Below, piece by piece: positions 1-11,459 of a stretch of DNA of 64,000 nt. A program made the position numbers and the translations under genes. The stretch spans positions 8,877,456 to 8,941,455 of the forward strand of contig CM055102.1 in NCBI GenBank assembly GCA_029204225.1, read 5' to 3'. The notes beneath the pieces are model-generated. The model did not search any database, was not told the DNA's origin, and saw only the letters and a program-made list of their open reading frames with translations. Numbering within the stretch: position 1 is the stretch's first letter; each line of letters starts with the position of its first letter. The DNA comes from Diphasiastrum complanatum. Its lineage: Eukaryota > Streptophyta > Lycopodiopsida > Lycopodiales > Lycopodiaceae.

Positions 1-491
1 ACCATGCCAGGGAGTGTATATGCGCCATGGTGAGGATTGCACCATTGCACTCCCTCACATGGTGCACCGGGTGCATGGAGTGCATCATGGAGTCTACATT
101 AAATGTAGTCTCTAGATGATTGAGACTCAAGAGGGAGCATTAATAGAATATGTATTATGTAATAGAGGGAGAGAGCCTAGGTATTGCAAACAAACCAATC
201 CAAGGTGCTAGGCCGCCCTTGGCAGCTGGCTACCCCTGCCCTGACGGTTGCTGGCAGCTGCTCCTGCTAGCGAGCGTGCACTTGTGCCTTGGACAAACGC
301 TTTCACGCTGGAGTCTGGGAAGCCTTACAACTTACTACTCCCAAAAAAGCTCATATCTCTAGAGTCTGTAATATGATTGATTATGTATGTCTCTCTTTGG
401 CTGGGCCCTGTACTATGTAGTATGCATACTACGGTCTACCTAAAGAACGCCCACCTTTTTGCATTTATAGATCCATCCACCAACTTTTGCT
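1..491. other. No gene recognised
   Basis: No conserved protein domain is visible on either strand. The first 100 bases repeat short words such as TGCACC, TGGTGCA and GTGCATGG. A 16-base perfect palindrome, GTAGTATGCATACTAC, lies at 417-432. A purine-rich stretch (AAGAGGGAG) near 130 resembles a polypurine tract, but no matching LTR was found beside it. The 70-codon ORF at 150-362 shows no recognisable motif. Confidence 0.4.
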
Positions 492-914
492 TTGGAGTTG
501 GAAATTGCTATTCAAATACAAGATTACAAGACACTAGTGGCATTAGTGGGCGATGAACCCACCTCCACTCCACTGCAAATGCAGCTAATAATTATATGCT
601 GGTATGCTGTCCCTTTTCTTGAGGCTCGTGGACAGCAGATTGGAACTGCGATGGAGTTGGCGTCAGACAAGTGTGGAGAATTGTTGACCATGTCCATGCG
701 GATTGGTTTCGTTCTGGTATTGATCAACCTGCATTGCAGCAGCCTGCTGCAGATCAGATTTTCCTCTTTATTTTATTTTGACTTTTACCGGACTGGTAGG
801 CTGCAGGTGCTCCTACTCAGGAGTTTCCGGATGGCTAGTTCAGCTTGTTACTACGGTATGACATCAATAAACTTGCAACGGACTTTCCAAAAGAGACCTA
901 CCGAGGATCCTTGA
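492..914 (+). CDS. Unidentified 140-codon ORF
   Basis: This is the longest open frame in the first 4 kb. The product begins MELEIAIQIQDYKTLVALVG and has a hydrophobic middle part with no charge pattern, repeat or catalytic motif that I recognise. No TATA box or splice junction fixes its start, and the opposite strand is also open at 524-727, which suggests chance openness. It could be one exon of a host gene or noise. I cannot assign a function. Confidence 0.15.
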   Translation: MELEIAIQIQDYKTLVALVGDEPTSTPLQMQLIIICWYAVPFLEARGQQIGTAMELASDKCGELLTMSMRIGFVLVLINLHCSSLLQIRFSSLFYFDFYRTGRLQVLLLRSFRMASSACYYGMTSINLQRTFQKRPTEDP

Positions 915-1911
915 GCACATATGATCCAGTTTAGTACAAGTTTTCCTAGGGTTGCTATTTTTTAGTGGATTTTGAATTAGTTTGCAACAATTGAATTTGG
1001 CATTTCACCAGTTAGTTTCCAAGTTTTTAGGTGTTGAGCTAAAAATCCCACTTAAAAAATATAAAATCTATAGGTTTCATAGCGTTGTGTTACCAATTTC
1101 AATGATGTGTTTGAAAGTTTATCTTTAAAAGTGATTAAGAGCACTGGATTAGAGGTAAAGCAGCCATTTGATCTTGTAAACGTTGGAGCCTACAGTAATC
1201 CAAAGGCACCGGCAAAAGATGTTAAGGAAGTATTTGTTGAGCTTTGCATATGAAGTCAAGTGCATGTCACGAGTTCTCACGACTGGCGATCACTAGTCTC
1301 GCTCTAGTTGAAGTCACGCATCCACTGAATCGGTATTTTCGTAACAATTTAGTGATAACAAATGAAGTGCTCTTGAAAATTTGCAAAAATATTCTCTACT
1401 GCTGCTGTATGGTTAATTGAGAGAGTATGGCCTTTCTTGTTAATCGTACAAGTACCATGTCTAAAATGAAAGATCGGCCGTGCGTCAGAACTTATAATAT
1501 ACCACGGATCCTAAGCGCTGGGCCCATCCACGTGGTCTGAAAACCCCAGGGGCCAGGAGACAAGAACTGCCAGAACTTAGAAGAGAGGTGGATTTTGTAC
1601 TCAATGATCCAATCTATTCAATCTATTCGTTTACAGTATATTACTGTATATACATTGGCCGGTTTTAGTTGTCATTTACTTGTAGAGCGATTAGAGACTG
1701 CAGGGAAGTGCTTTTTGCAATTCGTTCCCAGGATTGTCCTTAACAAAGCTAATTTCTCTAACTAGCTGGGAATACTAAGCGAAATAGTTTCTGTTGCTTA
1801 CAATTAGGGTATGTGATCAGTTAAAAACGTTCAAAGTTCAAACCAGTGCTCTGACGAAATAGTTCGGCCTTAGTTAAACATGCTTTAAAGTTTGCACGTT
1901 GCACTAGACAT
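915..1911. other. No gene recognised
   Basis: AT-rich sequence with stops in all frames. I see no repeats of note, no transposon domain and no RNA gene. Confidence 0.4.
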
Positions 1912-2184
1912 TCACTCAGAATCCATTTGGCAACGCATTGATTTCGCTTGTACTTCCCAGATGAGAATGATACCTTTCGCACATAGTACCTCGCCTATCG
2001 GTTCATACAACATTGTAAGCCCACTGTAAGCAAGGCTTCTTCGACGAAGTTCGACCTCCTTCGGGGCTCCAGATTTCTTTGTATAAATGGGACCAATACG
2101 CATATTGCAACTTGTGCACCATCTCCCTCCCACATGTTGCTCTTCTCCTTTTGCTTTTGCCATTTCTTTTACAGTGAGATTCAA
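1912..2184 (-). CDS. Unidentified 90-codon ORF
   Basis: A short basic ORF with one CxxC pair (WCTSCNMRIG, about residues 22-31) and an arginine-rich patch. One CxxC is not enough for a zinc-binding domain. No family is recognised. The plus strand across 2140-2172 reads like a pyrimidine tract ending TTTTACAG, a possible splice acceptor in the other direction, so this ORF may be a shadow. Chance is the default reading. Confidence 0.12.
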   Translation of the reverse strand: MNLTVKEMAKAKGEEQHVGGRWCTSCNMRIGPIYTKKSGAPKEVELRRRSLAYSGLTMLYEPIGEVLCAKGIILIWEVQAKSMRCQMDSE

Positions 2185-4939
2185 TTTTCAAGTGTCTGTG
2201 ACAGCTCTAATTCAGGGGGTATGCTGCCAATGCAGTCACAAAGAGTGATATTGTACATAGCATATCCTAATCTAATATTCTAGAAAAATGATAATCTCAG
2301 ACAGATATTAATCAGTCACAAGCTACAACTTTGTTATCTTAGGTAAACATTCTTAGTATTAACTCTTAACACCGGATAATCCCATAAAAATGGAGGTTAT
2401 CTGCAACAGCCTCATGAGGTTGACTTGGAAGCATACCTCCTAGAATTAGGACTGCTGAAGAACTTCCGTCGGAGAGCACAGAGTTGGCGCGCATCTTAGT
2501 GCAACTGCCTATTATGAGTCAATATTAAGGTATCATTCTTAAGGTTACGTAGCTTAAGGATTCTTTAACTTTTCGTTCCTTCTGTCTTTCTATGGATGTG
2601 ACGCATTATATGGCCGAATGAGAAAGTTTAGAAACTGAAGCATTCGGCTATAAAGGATGTGCACAGACTTGCTAACCATATTTTTTTGATCAATTTCCAC
2701 TTTGATATAGAAGAAATGATAGCTGCAAATATGATCTTAAAAAAGGAAGGAAGGAATGTGAAAGATTAGCTGGTACGTCTCCCCAAGGGGCTCTATGCAG
2801 ATGATGATGGACAGCGATCTGGAATCCCACAAAAAGTTCTTGAGAGCATTTGGAGGCGACACTTTTGCTCCTTATTGCAGATTCGAGCATCCTGTCTCAA
2901 GACGCTGGAAGCTCAGAAAGTTGACAATCCTAACTCAGGTGGTATGCTCCCAGTCGAGATCAGTCACGCAAAAGTCCATATTCAGCGTCCATAGTTCTTC
3001 GGGTAGACGCAGATGTCCATATTCAGCCTCCAGTGTGCTTCAGATAGCTTAATCCACTGATAGACTAGAGATGCCAGGCTTTTTACATCCTCCAAAGCAT
3101 TTACTACTCAGGTATTTTGTGTGCTTTTGAGATACTTGACTTACATCGCCCTTAAATTTTAGTACATCTTTCATGAATGTACCAAAAGATTGACCAAAGG
3201 CAATGGGAGTAACGTCTTACAAAAATCTTTCCGTTTCTCGATGCATGAATGATCAGAGGCGATAAACAAAGTCTATGAATGATGAGTGTATATATTATAT
3301 ATTATAGATTGCATTGATGACGAGAGGCAGTAATCGGGATGTTATCATTAGAGTGACCACACCACACCGTAAGGCTTGCGGTCGATATTTTGATACGTCT
3401 TGGCTGGGAACCTACCACTGAGTCAGGCCTGTCAACTGTTTGCTAAACATAGAAATCGCATATGGCAGAAGGTCGAGGCTGAAGGCTTGCATCTTCACGA
3501 GAGCAGGAAGCTGTGGCAGCTTGCTGTTTTGGGCTCCTTTTCATCTACTTCAATTCAACTTTGGCATGCATGGACATGCAAGATATCTATGGCTACTCAC
3601 AAATACAAATTTTTTTGTGAGACACTCAGAATCTCAGATGTTTATTTTCACTAGCTGCATCAGTATATTGAAGTTTTTGTAGGGAGCGATTCAACCATCA
3701 TCACATATATCTTGTCTCAATGTTCTTCTAGACTCGTTGATTATTAAAATAAAAACTACTATATTATCATCTTGTGTCACCTAAGAATCTTACGTTTAGA
3801 GATTAAGTATGTTTGCAAGCGTGATTGAGATGCTGCTGCTATCACTTTACTTTTAGTTTTCAAGTTGAATATGCATGATCCAGTTCGATGGCTTTCTTAC
3901 CTTGAGAATCCTTTCAATATTGTATCATGGTAGTCTAGTTATGATTATTCTATCTTTTGCACTCACACTTGCAAATATTATGTAGTATGTAGTAACAAAC
4001 TAAAATGGTACCGATGTAATTGAGATGTCTAGCTATTGAATGTTGTTAATGCTCACTACTTTAGATTTCCTACATTACCTATTGGTGACACCATTCTAGT
4101 TAGTGATTTACATCAAGCAGTTGGTTTTGAGTAGCTAATTTACTATTTTAAATTTTATGAAGTTTTCCAGCATGATTGATTTCTGTGGTTTGCATTTTAT
4201 ATACTTTCATCTTTTTGTAAGTTGATGGGTTTTCCCATCATTTATTAATATAAGCACGGATTTTCTCTTGTTGGAATTTTTCCCTCACAATCAAGTGTAA
4301 AATGATTAATATCAACCTTAAGTAATATGTTGAAATTGACTAAATGTGCCAATGGCATTATAGACTTTATACTACCTCATTACAAGCAAAACCTGCTAAT
4401 GCAAATAAAAAGGCCTATTGATTAAACTAACACATTGGCACATAATAGAATATCATGTTCCATCGACACATAAGTGTGTCATATCAGGTATATCTTTTTA
4501 GATCAATTCACTTATAATATGTGTACAAACCTAGATTCTCCTTATGAAGTATTTGATCTATCGATATCATCACCTAAAAAAGGCCACTGTATCAATTTAG
4601 ATCATTATATCACTAAAATCAAGTCATTTATTTGGATTAACATTACATAGTATGGTGGTTCATGTATGTGCAAGGCTAATAAACTTATCGTCCAACAACA
4701 CTTATGTCACTTCTTCCTAGGTCCCTTTAAAGGCACGTATGTTTTGTCTCAAGACAAAAGCATGTTGTGTTTTTCATGGCAAGACGAACAACTACTACAA
4801 CTGCATATAACACCTATGACATGGAAACCGATCATTCTATGAATAGAGCATGCTACAATCAACGTAAAACAAGTTATGATGTTTTATACACAGTGTATTG
4901 TGTGAAAGATTTCAGATCAATAAAGATTTTAAGTCCATA
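2185..4939. other. No gene recognised
   Basis: About 2.7 kb of AT-rich DNA holding only short ORFs (for example 2795-3052 and 3400-3654 on plus) without recognisable motifs. No LTR, TIR or transposase domain was found. It may be host intergenic DNA or very old repeat sequence. Confidence 0.35.
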
Positions 4940-5535
4940 TGATCTTGGGTTAGAAAGACAACATATCACCAATCTTGCCAATGTAGAAAAATTAGCATCT
5001 ACTCTAAGAATGAGATGCAAAATCTAATAGATCTTGATCAAACATGAACCAAAACATAAAATAATGTTGTTGTCCGCACAATTATAGTAAGCTATTGTAT
5101 TTCACACGTGTGAATCTGAAAATAGCAATCAATGATCATTCTACACAACAAGATATCACAAGTATAGTGTACCAATAAGTAGGAGAACCCAAGAGAACTA
5201 TGTATAAGCATGAATGAAATAATAGAGAGAGAGTGATTCCACTTCCCACGAGTTACATCATTTTATAACAGGTCTAAAACCTAAATTGCCACTTAATTTC
5301 CCTCCATAATGAAAACCTTACTATCTTGGGACTAGATTCAATGTACCCAACATTCAAATTTGAATCTACTAAAACTCGACTTCTACATTTCCCACACTTT
5401 CAAAAAGTGTATTCTAATACTTTTAGACTAATATAACTTTGAAAAGTCAAACTCTAAGTCTATTATGAAAATTTGCCTCAATTTCCAAATATACAAATAT
5501 GACCAAAATAGACTAAACTAGTTGAATTTCTCACA
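4940..5535 (-). repeat. LTR of copia family H (copy H1)
   Basis: Read on the minus strand this 596-base block starts TGTGAGAAATTC right after a polypurine tract (GTTGAAGAGGGAG) and ends AAGATCA. It matches the plus-strand block at 26966-27574 along its length, with the same start, the same end, and shared interior words such as TTTGATCAAGATCT and TTTTCTACATTG. Neighbouring minus-strand pol remnants at 5536-6790 make this the 3' LTR. No matching 5' LTR was found to the right, so the element is truncated. Confidence 0.8.
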
Positions 5536-5770
5536 CTCCCTCTTCAACTAGTTTTAGCATAGACTTTGATAACACTCTAAGTGGAGTCCTATGCTTCATG
5601 AACAAGTCCTTTTCCAATGCTTTGGTGAAGATATCAGCCACACATTCCCTTGAGGACACATGTTGAAGCTCCACCTCCTTTGATATGACTTGCTCCCTCA
5701 CAAAACTCCCTCACAAAATGATATTGCACCTCAATATGCTTGCTCCTATCATGAAAGATAGGATTGGTTG
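5536..5770 (-). pseudogene. Copia H1 3' end: RNase H tail and polypurine tract
   Basis: Just upstream of the LTR the minus strand has the polypurine tract GAAGAGGGAG. Before that are degenerate codons for the usual copia C-terminus: a phrase like ADIFTKAL near 5600-5640, then VHEA. A duplicated GAGGGAGTTTTGTGAG-type stretch near 5700 breaks the frame. The same end sequence recurs on the plus strand at 30531-30612, where another H element lies. Confidence 0.65.
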
Positions 5771-6091
5771 TCAATCTTTGGGTGATTGATTGTCAGAAAA
5801 GATGATTGGGCTCTCTGAAAAATACAGCAAGTGAAGATCCTTGATCATCCTCTTGATCCAGACCATCTTCTTTGTGCAATATATAAGAGCTTTGTACTCA
5901 GTCTCACTAGATGACAATGAGATAGTGGCTTGTTTCTTCGCCATCCATGATATAGCTCCATCACCTATGAACATACAATGAGCACTAATGGAATTCCTAT
6001 CCATTTTATCTCTAACATAGTCCGTAGTATGAAAATCCAAACAAGCTAGATGATGATCCCTCATACAATATACCAAAATCTCGAGTTCCAA
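5771..6091 (-). pseudogene. Copia H1 RNase H fragment
   Basis: The frame encodes the C-terminal RNase H domain of a Ty1/copia polyprotein, which degrades the RNA of the RNA-DNA hybrid during reverse transcription. Family marks visible are DYVRDKMDRNSIS (the copia D...DRRSTSG region), SWMAKKQATISLSSSETEY and the SDNQ box. The stretch ends at a stop beside SDNQ, where intact elements continue to the conserved KHIEVRYHF region, which here lies in another frame. It is a decayed gene with no function. Confidence 0.85.
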
Positions 6092-6115
6092 TGATGTACC
6101 TCAAAACTCGTTTTC

Positions 6116-6367
6116 CTAGCTTCCAATGCTCCTCACTAAAATCTTGCATGAACTCAATCTTCTAACACAATAGCTTAGATTTGGTCTAGTAATGATTAGA
6201 TAGATGAGTGAACCAACTAGCTTCCTATAGAGAGTAATGTCCTTGAAGGACCTTTCACTACCTCTTATAGTTAGCTTTATATGAGACTCCATAGGTGTAT
6301 CACTAGCTTTTGCATCTACCATATGAAATCTTTCTACAATAGAATTAGCTTTGAATATGGATCCCAC
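6116..6367 (-). pseudogene. Copia H1 reverse transcriptase C-terminal fragment
   Basis: The frame holds only the last part of a copia RT: VERFHMVDAKASDTPM, then YRKLVGSLIYLIITRPNLSY, a typical thumb/connection signature. The fingers and palm, including the YVDD catalytic box, are missing. On the minus strand, integrase sequence (6334-6639) runs almost directly into this piece, so a deletion removed the integrase C-terminus and most of RT. Confidence 0.85.
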
Positions 6368-6639
6368 TTGGTACTATCATCAAGAGTAATATTGACATAG
6401 CATGTGCATCCAAAAGTTCTTAGAAAGTTGACACTTGGCCTCCTCTTGAATATCATCTCAAAAGGTGTCCTTCCATCCAAAATAGCACTCTGCCACCTAT
6501 TGCACAATAAATTGGCACACAACAAAGCTTGATCCCAAAACGGTTTATCAAGATTAGCACTTAACCTCATGGCTTTGGCACTTTCACATAAAGTCCTTCT
6601 AGCCATTACCTCCAATGACTTGAAGTTGAGGTGTCTCAT
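6334..6639 (-). pseudogene. Copia H1 integrase fragment
   Basis: The frame contains MRHLNFKSLEVMAR (the end of the pre-integrase module) joined directly to CESAKAMRLSANLDKPFWDQ, ANLLCNR, TPFEMIF and LRTFGCTCYVNI, the distal integrase region of copia elements. The HHCC zinc region and the DDE catalytic core between them are absent, so an internal deletion is evident. Codons upstream to about 6775 (LFKLDACVIANQ, then a WHKR-like phrase) belong to the pre-integrase domain in a neighbouring frame. Confidence 0.85.
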
Positions 6640-6790
6640 CCTTTTATGCCAAACCTCTTGAATAGGTATTTGCTCTCTTGCAACACATCCAACTTGGTTA
6701 GCAATAACACAAGCATCTAATTTGAACAGCTTCCCTTGCCTTTTACCTTGAAAAATATTGAAAAATGAAAAGCTGTCATATTGAATGGCG
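6640..6790 (-). pseudogene. Copia H1 pre-integrase remnant
   Basis: The minus-strand codons read GKRQGKLFKLDACVIANQ followed by EVWHKR, the GAG-pre-integrase motif of Ty1/copia polyproteins that normally precedes the HHCC zinc finger. Homology to the element stops near 6790, which marks the 5' truncation point of H1. Confidence 0.6.
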
Positions 6791-7870
6791 GTTTTACATC
6801 AACCTCTATAAAAGAGGAGAGACGGACAATGTGAAGAGAGAGTGGAGATATGTTGGAGTGTCACGTGGGAGTGGTCTATGTGTCTGCGACCGTTAGAAGA
6901 GCAATCAATCTGTGGAGAGTGAGGTCATGATGCTGCTAATTAGGGAGCTTTTTGTTGGGTGAGCTTTTTGAGTGTAATCAGAGAGCGTTCGGTTTGTATC
7001 AGATATCATGCCATTACTGGACTGAGTTCTGATTGTTGTCATTGTCGGTATGAGAGGTGATAGCCTCGTGATCCGTTGCTAAATATATTGGAACGTTCCC
7101 GCTCTACAGCATAACGATGGTTGGAGTTCCAAAATCGCTACATCCATACTTTGAACACTAGCGCTGGAGAGACCAGTGTTGATGAGCATGCTCTCTTGAG
7201 CGATTGATGTCACATTATTAGATTGTTGATGTCGTAATGTAGAGGTTGTTATCATGTTTTTAAGATTGTCATGCGTTATCGAAAATGTTATGCTAAGTTC
7301 TGATAACTGAGAGCAGCATTGCTATATACGTGTCTAAGCCTGAAAATTGATTAGCATTAGGGGAGAAGCTGTCATACCCAATCGTTATCACGTTGGAAAT
7401 GTGTTGTACCCGTGCTGTTATAATATGACGTTGATCATCCGTTGAAATGGAATAGCCAGAGAGCGGCCAGTGGGCGCTGCCAGTCCGTTGAGTAGAAGTA
7501 TACTATACATGCATACGTTCTAGAAAAACCATTAGCGATGGTGATCAGAAACGTAGCCAGCCAGGAAAACAGTCTGTAGACGAACCTCATGAGCAGTAAA
7601 CGTGCGCATGAGCCGTTGATGATTAGACCTGCAGATGAGTGGACACTACAAAAGCAATGGATCTGACTTGCTGTCCGACTGTCTGTTATATAAAGTAAGC
7701 ATTGTCGAGTGAGTGGTATGCGTGAGCCTCTGAATCCAGAGAGAGAAGTGTTGTCAGAAAACGTCTGTAGCTATGCACGTTTGAGAAGAACTTGTTTGAG
7801 AGAGAGGAAGAAAGAGAGGCGCCCTTCTCTTGTGAAAAACCTGCATGCAAATGATACAACTGTGCCAGAA
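6791..7870. other. No gene recognised; two TATA-like sites
   Basis: This block is less AT-rich than its surroundings and has no long frame or known domain. TATA-like strings lie at 6807-6814 (TATAAAAG) and 7687-7695 (TATATAAAG), both on plus. Either could be a promoter of a lost element or a truncated LTR, but I found no second copy in the window. The 62-codon ORF at 7709-7897 is Arg/Glu-rich low-complexity sequence. Confidence 0.3.
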
Positions 7871-8125
7871 TCAGAGATGGCCGCTAGTGTGGAGTGATGA
7901 AGGGAAGTAACATGTTGTTTCAAAAGCTAATGGCGACGGTGACAACGAGTGAGATCGAGAAGGTGTGTTGTGTGTCATCGATCCATCCGATGATGATGCA
8001 TCACGCTTAACATCATCATTAGCTTGTAAAGCTTGCACATGATCATCCTTCAAAAATGTGTCATCGAATCCATCATCACGATCTTGTTCATGAGGTGCAT
8101 CAGTTGGTAGCGCCATGTCCTCCAC
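7871..8125 (-). pseudogene. CACTA copy A: acidic C-terminal tail of transposase
   Basis: A Ser/Asp-rich open stretch (PHEQDRDDGFDDTFL, then DASSSDGS) lies directly downstream of a DUF4216 exon on the minus strand. Copy B has an acidic tail in the same place (17001-17255). I infer it is the last exon of a TNP2-type transposase polyprotein. There is no domain signature of its own. Confidence 0.5.
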
Positions 8126-8270
8126 GACATCTCTATCTTTAAAAATTCTTTTACTTCAAGGAACGACTTGAATCACGTACCACCATCTGGGATCTAAACG
8201 ATCGGAGTGAAAGACTGCTTGTAATTGATCAATGTTACCATAAACGTTGACTCGTAGTTAGTATCCATAG

Positions 8271-8600
8271 CTATGTTACAATTGCTTGGGTATACATGAC
8301 ACAATATGATTTTTTTGTAGTATACTGAAAATCGATTGATTGACAACAAAAGAGCATAGACATCATAGATATCTTGAAGACATAGAAGAAATGTACTTGC
8401 TCACATTGTTGAGGACAAACAAATGTATCACTTTGATCCGCCGTCCAAAGCTTGGTAGAGTCAATGGCAAAATAACCACTCTCATCTTTCCTGACAGTTG
8501 CATTGGGACCATTGCAAATAACTTTGAACCATTTGACATCAAATATGAAAAAGTTGAATTGCCTAAATCCAACTTTGAGGATGCATTGATTGTCCCACAA
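8271..8600 (-). pseudogene. CACTA copy A: DUF4216 exon
   Basis: The translated stretch contains FFIFDVKWFKVICNGPNATV, then DESGYFAIDSTKLW and DTFVCPQQCEQVHF. This pattern (FKCDWV..., VNF..L, DPFILASQAEQVFY) belongs to DUF4216, a domain near the C-terminus of plant CACTA TNP2 proteins. Copy B carries the equivalent at 17482-17808 with about half its residues identical. The open frame runs on past the exon into intron-like sequence after HFFYV. Confidence 0.8.
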
Positions 8601-8999
8601 TAATCAAGTTGAGAAGAGAGTAAATTGGTGTCCGCCGTTTGTCAATGTGCCTCATACAAAAGTGTTGTCAATGCTTCCACATTGCATTGTATTTTTTTGT
8701 AGTGAACGAAATAGAACTAAATGTGTTAGGGATACAACAAACATGTACAAAATTGCATTCACAAATGGTTTAATTAACATGTGAATTATGATCATGCACC
8801 CCCTTGCATATTCTCGCTCTCTCTCTGTTATTTTTTGGTTGTTTGCCGAGGCTTCTTCAAGGGCATCATGTAGCTAATCAAGTGTCATGTCCTTGGGTAG
8901 AAGGGCGAGGTCAGGAGGATATGCATATGGTTGTCTTCTATGCGCTCTTCTGAAAGTGGCTCGAGTTGTTTGTCTACGAGCCTTGGCCTCTTCGTATAG
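8601..8999 (-). pseudogene. CACTA copy A: intron and linker between DUF4218 and DUF4216
   Basis: The interval between the two recognised exons is AT-rich and mostly intron-like. Around 8890-9000 the minus strand is open and encodes basic residues, comparable with the helical region after DUF4218 in copy B (17999-18235). Exact splice sites were not resolved. Confidence 0.35.
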
Positions 9000-9300
9000 C
9001 GAAATTCACTTTTGCATTTTCTTGCTATTAAGAATGCAAAACTTATTTACTTTCTCCCTGAAGGACTCATTCATTCTCATGATCGATCCTTTTCGTTGAG
9101 GAACTTCCCCAACAACACGCTCATCATCTTTCTTATCCCAAAGATGAGGAATAAAAGGATTGCTATGAGCAAGGAACTTCGTGATGTAAACCATGGACTC
9201 TTGCACTAGCCTTCCTTCCGCCATGTTGTCTTACAAAGCCTTTCAATGTTTTCATGAATCGTTCCAAGAAAAACATCCAACGGCTATGGACAGTGCATGA
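9000..9300 (-). pseudogene. CACTA copy A: end of DUF4218
   Basis: The minus strand reads SRWMFFLERFMKTLKGFVRQ, then MAEGRLVQESMVYITKFL and SFREKVNKFCILN. This is the end of DUF4218 in TNP2-type transposases (family pattern RWMYPFERYMK.LKGYVRN, AEGYLAEECL.FCSRYL). Upstream of about 9300 the homology ends next to an unrelated gypsy integrase fragment, so copy A has lost its N-terminal catalytic half and cannot be active. Confidence 0.8.
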
Positions 9301-9340
9301 ATTAAAAATATGGATCAATGCTAGTGAGAGAACATGGAGA

Positions 9341-9615
9341 TTACCAGAATAGCAATAGTCTGGGATGGACTAAGAATAGGCAATTGATGCAAGTAGACTG
9401 TTCCAACAAGAACTGGGTGGTCTCCTTGGCATTATGGCCACATCTCATGCCTTGGACCACTTGGTAAAATAATCCATGAACACAATTATATAACGCTTTC
9501 TGTTGAAGGAGGCTGGGTGTATGGGCCCTACAAAATCGATACCTCATTTTTCAAATGAAAGAGAGTATTGTATTGGAACTAGCAAAAACATCCTATTGTC
9601 TTTCATGTCTACTTG
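9341..9615 (-). pseudogene. Ty3/gypsy integrase core fragment
   Basis: In the frame passing through 9370-9545 the minus strand reads GIDFVGPIHPASFNRKRYII then VFMDYFTKWSKA. This is the start of the gypsy integrase catalytic core, whose first acidic residue is the D of DFVGP. The phrase LSFEK just before it matches the usual PFEKWG lead-in. After WSKA a stop and frameshift follow. It probably belongs with the gag fragments at 10040-12110 on the same strand, separated by an inserted LTR. Confidence 0.8.
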
Positions 9616-9639
9616 TTGATGTTTTAGGCGGGACGCGAA

Positions 9640-10030
9640 CGGAGGAAAAGAGAAGAAAATAGTTGTGGAATAACTCTCTCGTTATTATGGGTTGCTATAA
9701 GCAAGAACAATCTAAAAGAATGTAAATGCAGAAATATAATCACAGCTCAAGCATTCTCAACAACATAATCTTAAAAGATAATTCATACTCAAATAAATAT
9801 GAGTACAGTTTGCCGAAGATATTAGATAAGATATGGTATTACTGCTGATTAGTTTTACTAATAAGTTCAATTCAAATCTTTTTAAAGTGATGGTGTAGTA
9901 TGATAATGTGGTTCCTCAGGTGTCAAAGACAACTGTCGTCTGATCAGATTCTAAGGAGTCGTAGACGTCCATGATCTGATTAGAGTGAGTGAATTAGTGT
10001 GAATAAGCAGTAGAAAGTGTAATCAAATCA
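9640..10030 (-). repeat. Copia LTR fragment, family F
   Basis: Reverse-complemented, this block aligns with the copia F LTR at 23563-24099. Shared phrases are GATTACACTTTC, GACTCCTTAG-type words, the ATCTTATCTAAT segment, and TACTCAT followed by a GAGTA word. Divergence is clearly higher than between the two F LTRs. No primer site or internal copia sequence follows, so it is a solo or truncated LTR lying inside a gypsy remnant. Confidence 0.65.
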
Positions 10031-11450
10031 CAACATGTTACTTTCTTCAGCTCTTCAATAGGCTTCTGCCTTGTTGAATTTGCTAATTTGATTTTTCTTT
10101 GTGTCAACTTGATATATATTAGTCCGAGTGCATGTTCAGTTTCTTCTATCATAATATTGACATTGGACTTGGAATTGATAGGAACAAATCAAATAGTCAT
10201 GCCGATTTTTGGCAAGGTCTACTACTAACAAAGATATCTCTGATAATTTAACTTTTAGTTTGCTCTTTGTCTAAGAAAGACTTTTCGATTGCTTTCAATA
10301 ATAATTGTTATTGGACAATAATTGCTTGAAAGTAGTATTAGGTTTTAAAGATCCGATACCAAAAACAATATAATAGTCATTCTTTTTTCTTTTCAATGAT
10401 CTATCCACTTTCACATTAGAAAACTTACAAGAAGATGGCAAATTATCATCTCCCTCCTAGAATGTGACTTTCTTAGAGAGGTTGTTTTTCAACTCCGAAT
10501 GAAACAACATCTGAGCTTCTTCATACGTCCTTTCTGAATAACTTATCTTCATTCTGGTCATAATCTAAATTGTTCTTCAAGTCTATTTGTGCTAACAATT
10601 ATTTACTTTTGAATGGTTCTTCGGATGCATTTGCATATTCTTCCAAGTTTTAACAGCATATTCCTTAGATTTTTTAGAAGAACTTCGAGTCGGTACTTTA
10701 TTTACTTTATTGATATCACTCGATCATGATGTATCAGTCGATAGAACATTTTATTCTTCTTGAAATTTGACTCGTTGCACAATGACATCAGCTTGCTTAG
10801 ATATTGCTTTTATATATGTTGTTGCAGGAGTTTCGGCATATCTTTGTAGAATTTTCTGTACCAGACATCTCAAACAGTCAGCATTTGTATGTCCTTCTTT
10901 AGAATAGTTTGAACAAAGTGGAATATATCCAATTGCTCTACGAGGTTCAGGCTACTCTGGTGAATAATGGCCTGGTGTGCCACTATTATAACATATGCCC
11001 AAAATTCACTTTAGAGGGTTGGTTGTCACATAGACAGTCTTTGATGATACTGTTTGTGTAGGAAGGTATCTCTTTGATGCAAACTTAGGCTTCGATAGTG
11101 CGACTAAATTTAAATGGTGCTCCTTGAAGATAATGACAAAGGTCCTCAAGTTCAGCCTCATTTGAATCTAAGACTTCTCTTGAGGAGCTTTCCACATGAG
11201 ATAGTTGTTGTACATTACATTCATTGTTAGAATGACCGAGTACACTACATTTCAGATAACATATACTTTTATTTGAAGATGGAGCTTTTTGGCATTTATT
11301 AAAAAATTTAGATGATTCATTTGCTTTGTAAGTTCATGAATGTTCTTTTTCCAAACCTTCTCCATCTTAGGCTGCTTCTTATGATTTTGAATTTCTTCTT
11401 CAAAATCTTTTCTCTTCTGTTATCCTGCTCATCAATAGAAGAATCAAAGA
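10031..11450 (-). pseudogene. Ty3/gypsy gag C-terminal region with decayed zinc knuckles
   Basis: Minus-strand translation with many stops shows two knuckle remnants. One near 11230-11280 reads CYLKCSVLGHSNNEC, and one near 10870-10920 reads LCSNYSKEGHTNADC, in which the second cysteine has become tyrosine. Zinc knuckles of this CxxC-H-C type bind RNA in retroelement Gag. The flanking regions are lysine- and serine-rich. No protease or RT motif could be read between here and the LTR fragment at 9640-10030. Confidence 0.55.
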
Positions 11451-11459
11451 TCTCGATAT

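Noticed and set aside
4767-5027. 86-codon plus ORF at the H1 LTR edge
   Set aside because: It overlaps the LTR, has no motif, and the composition is that of AT-rich non-coding DNA.
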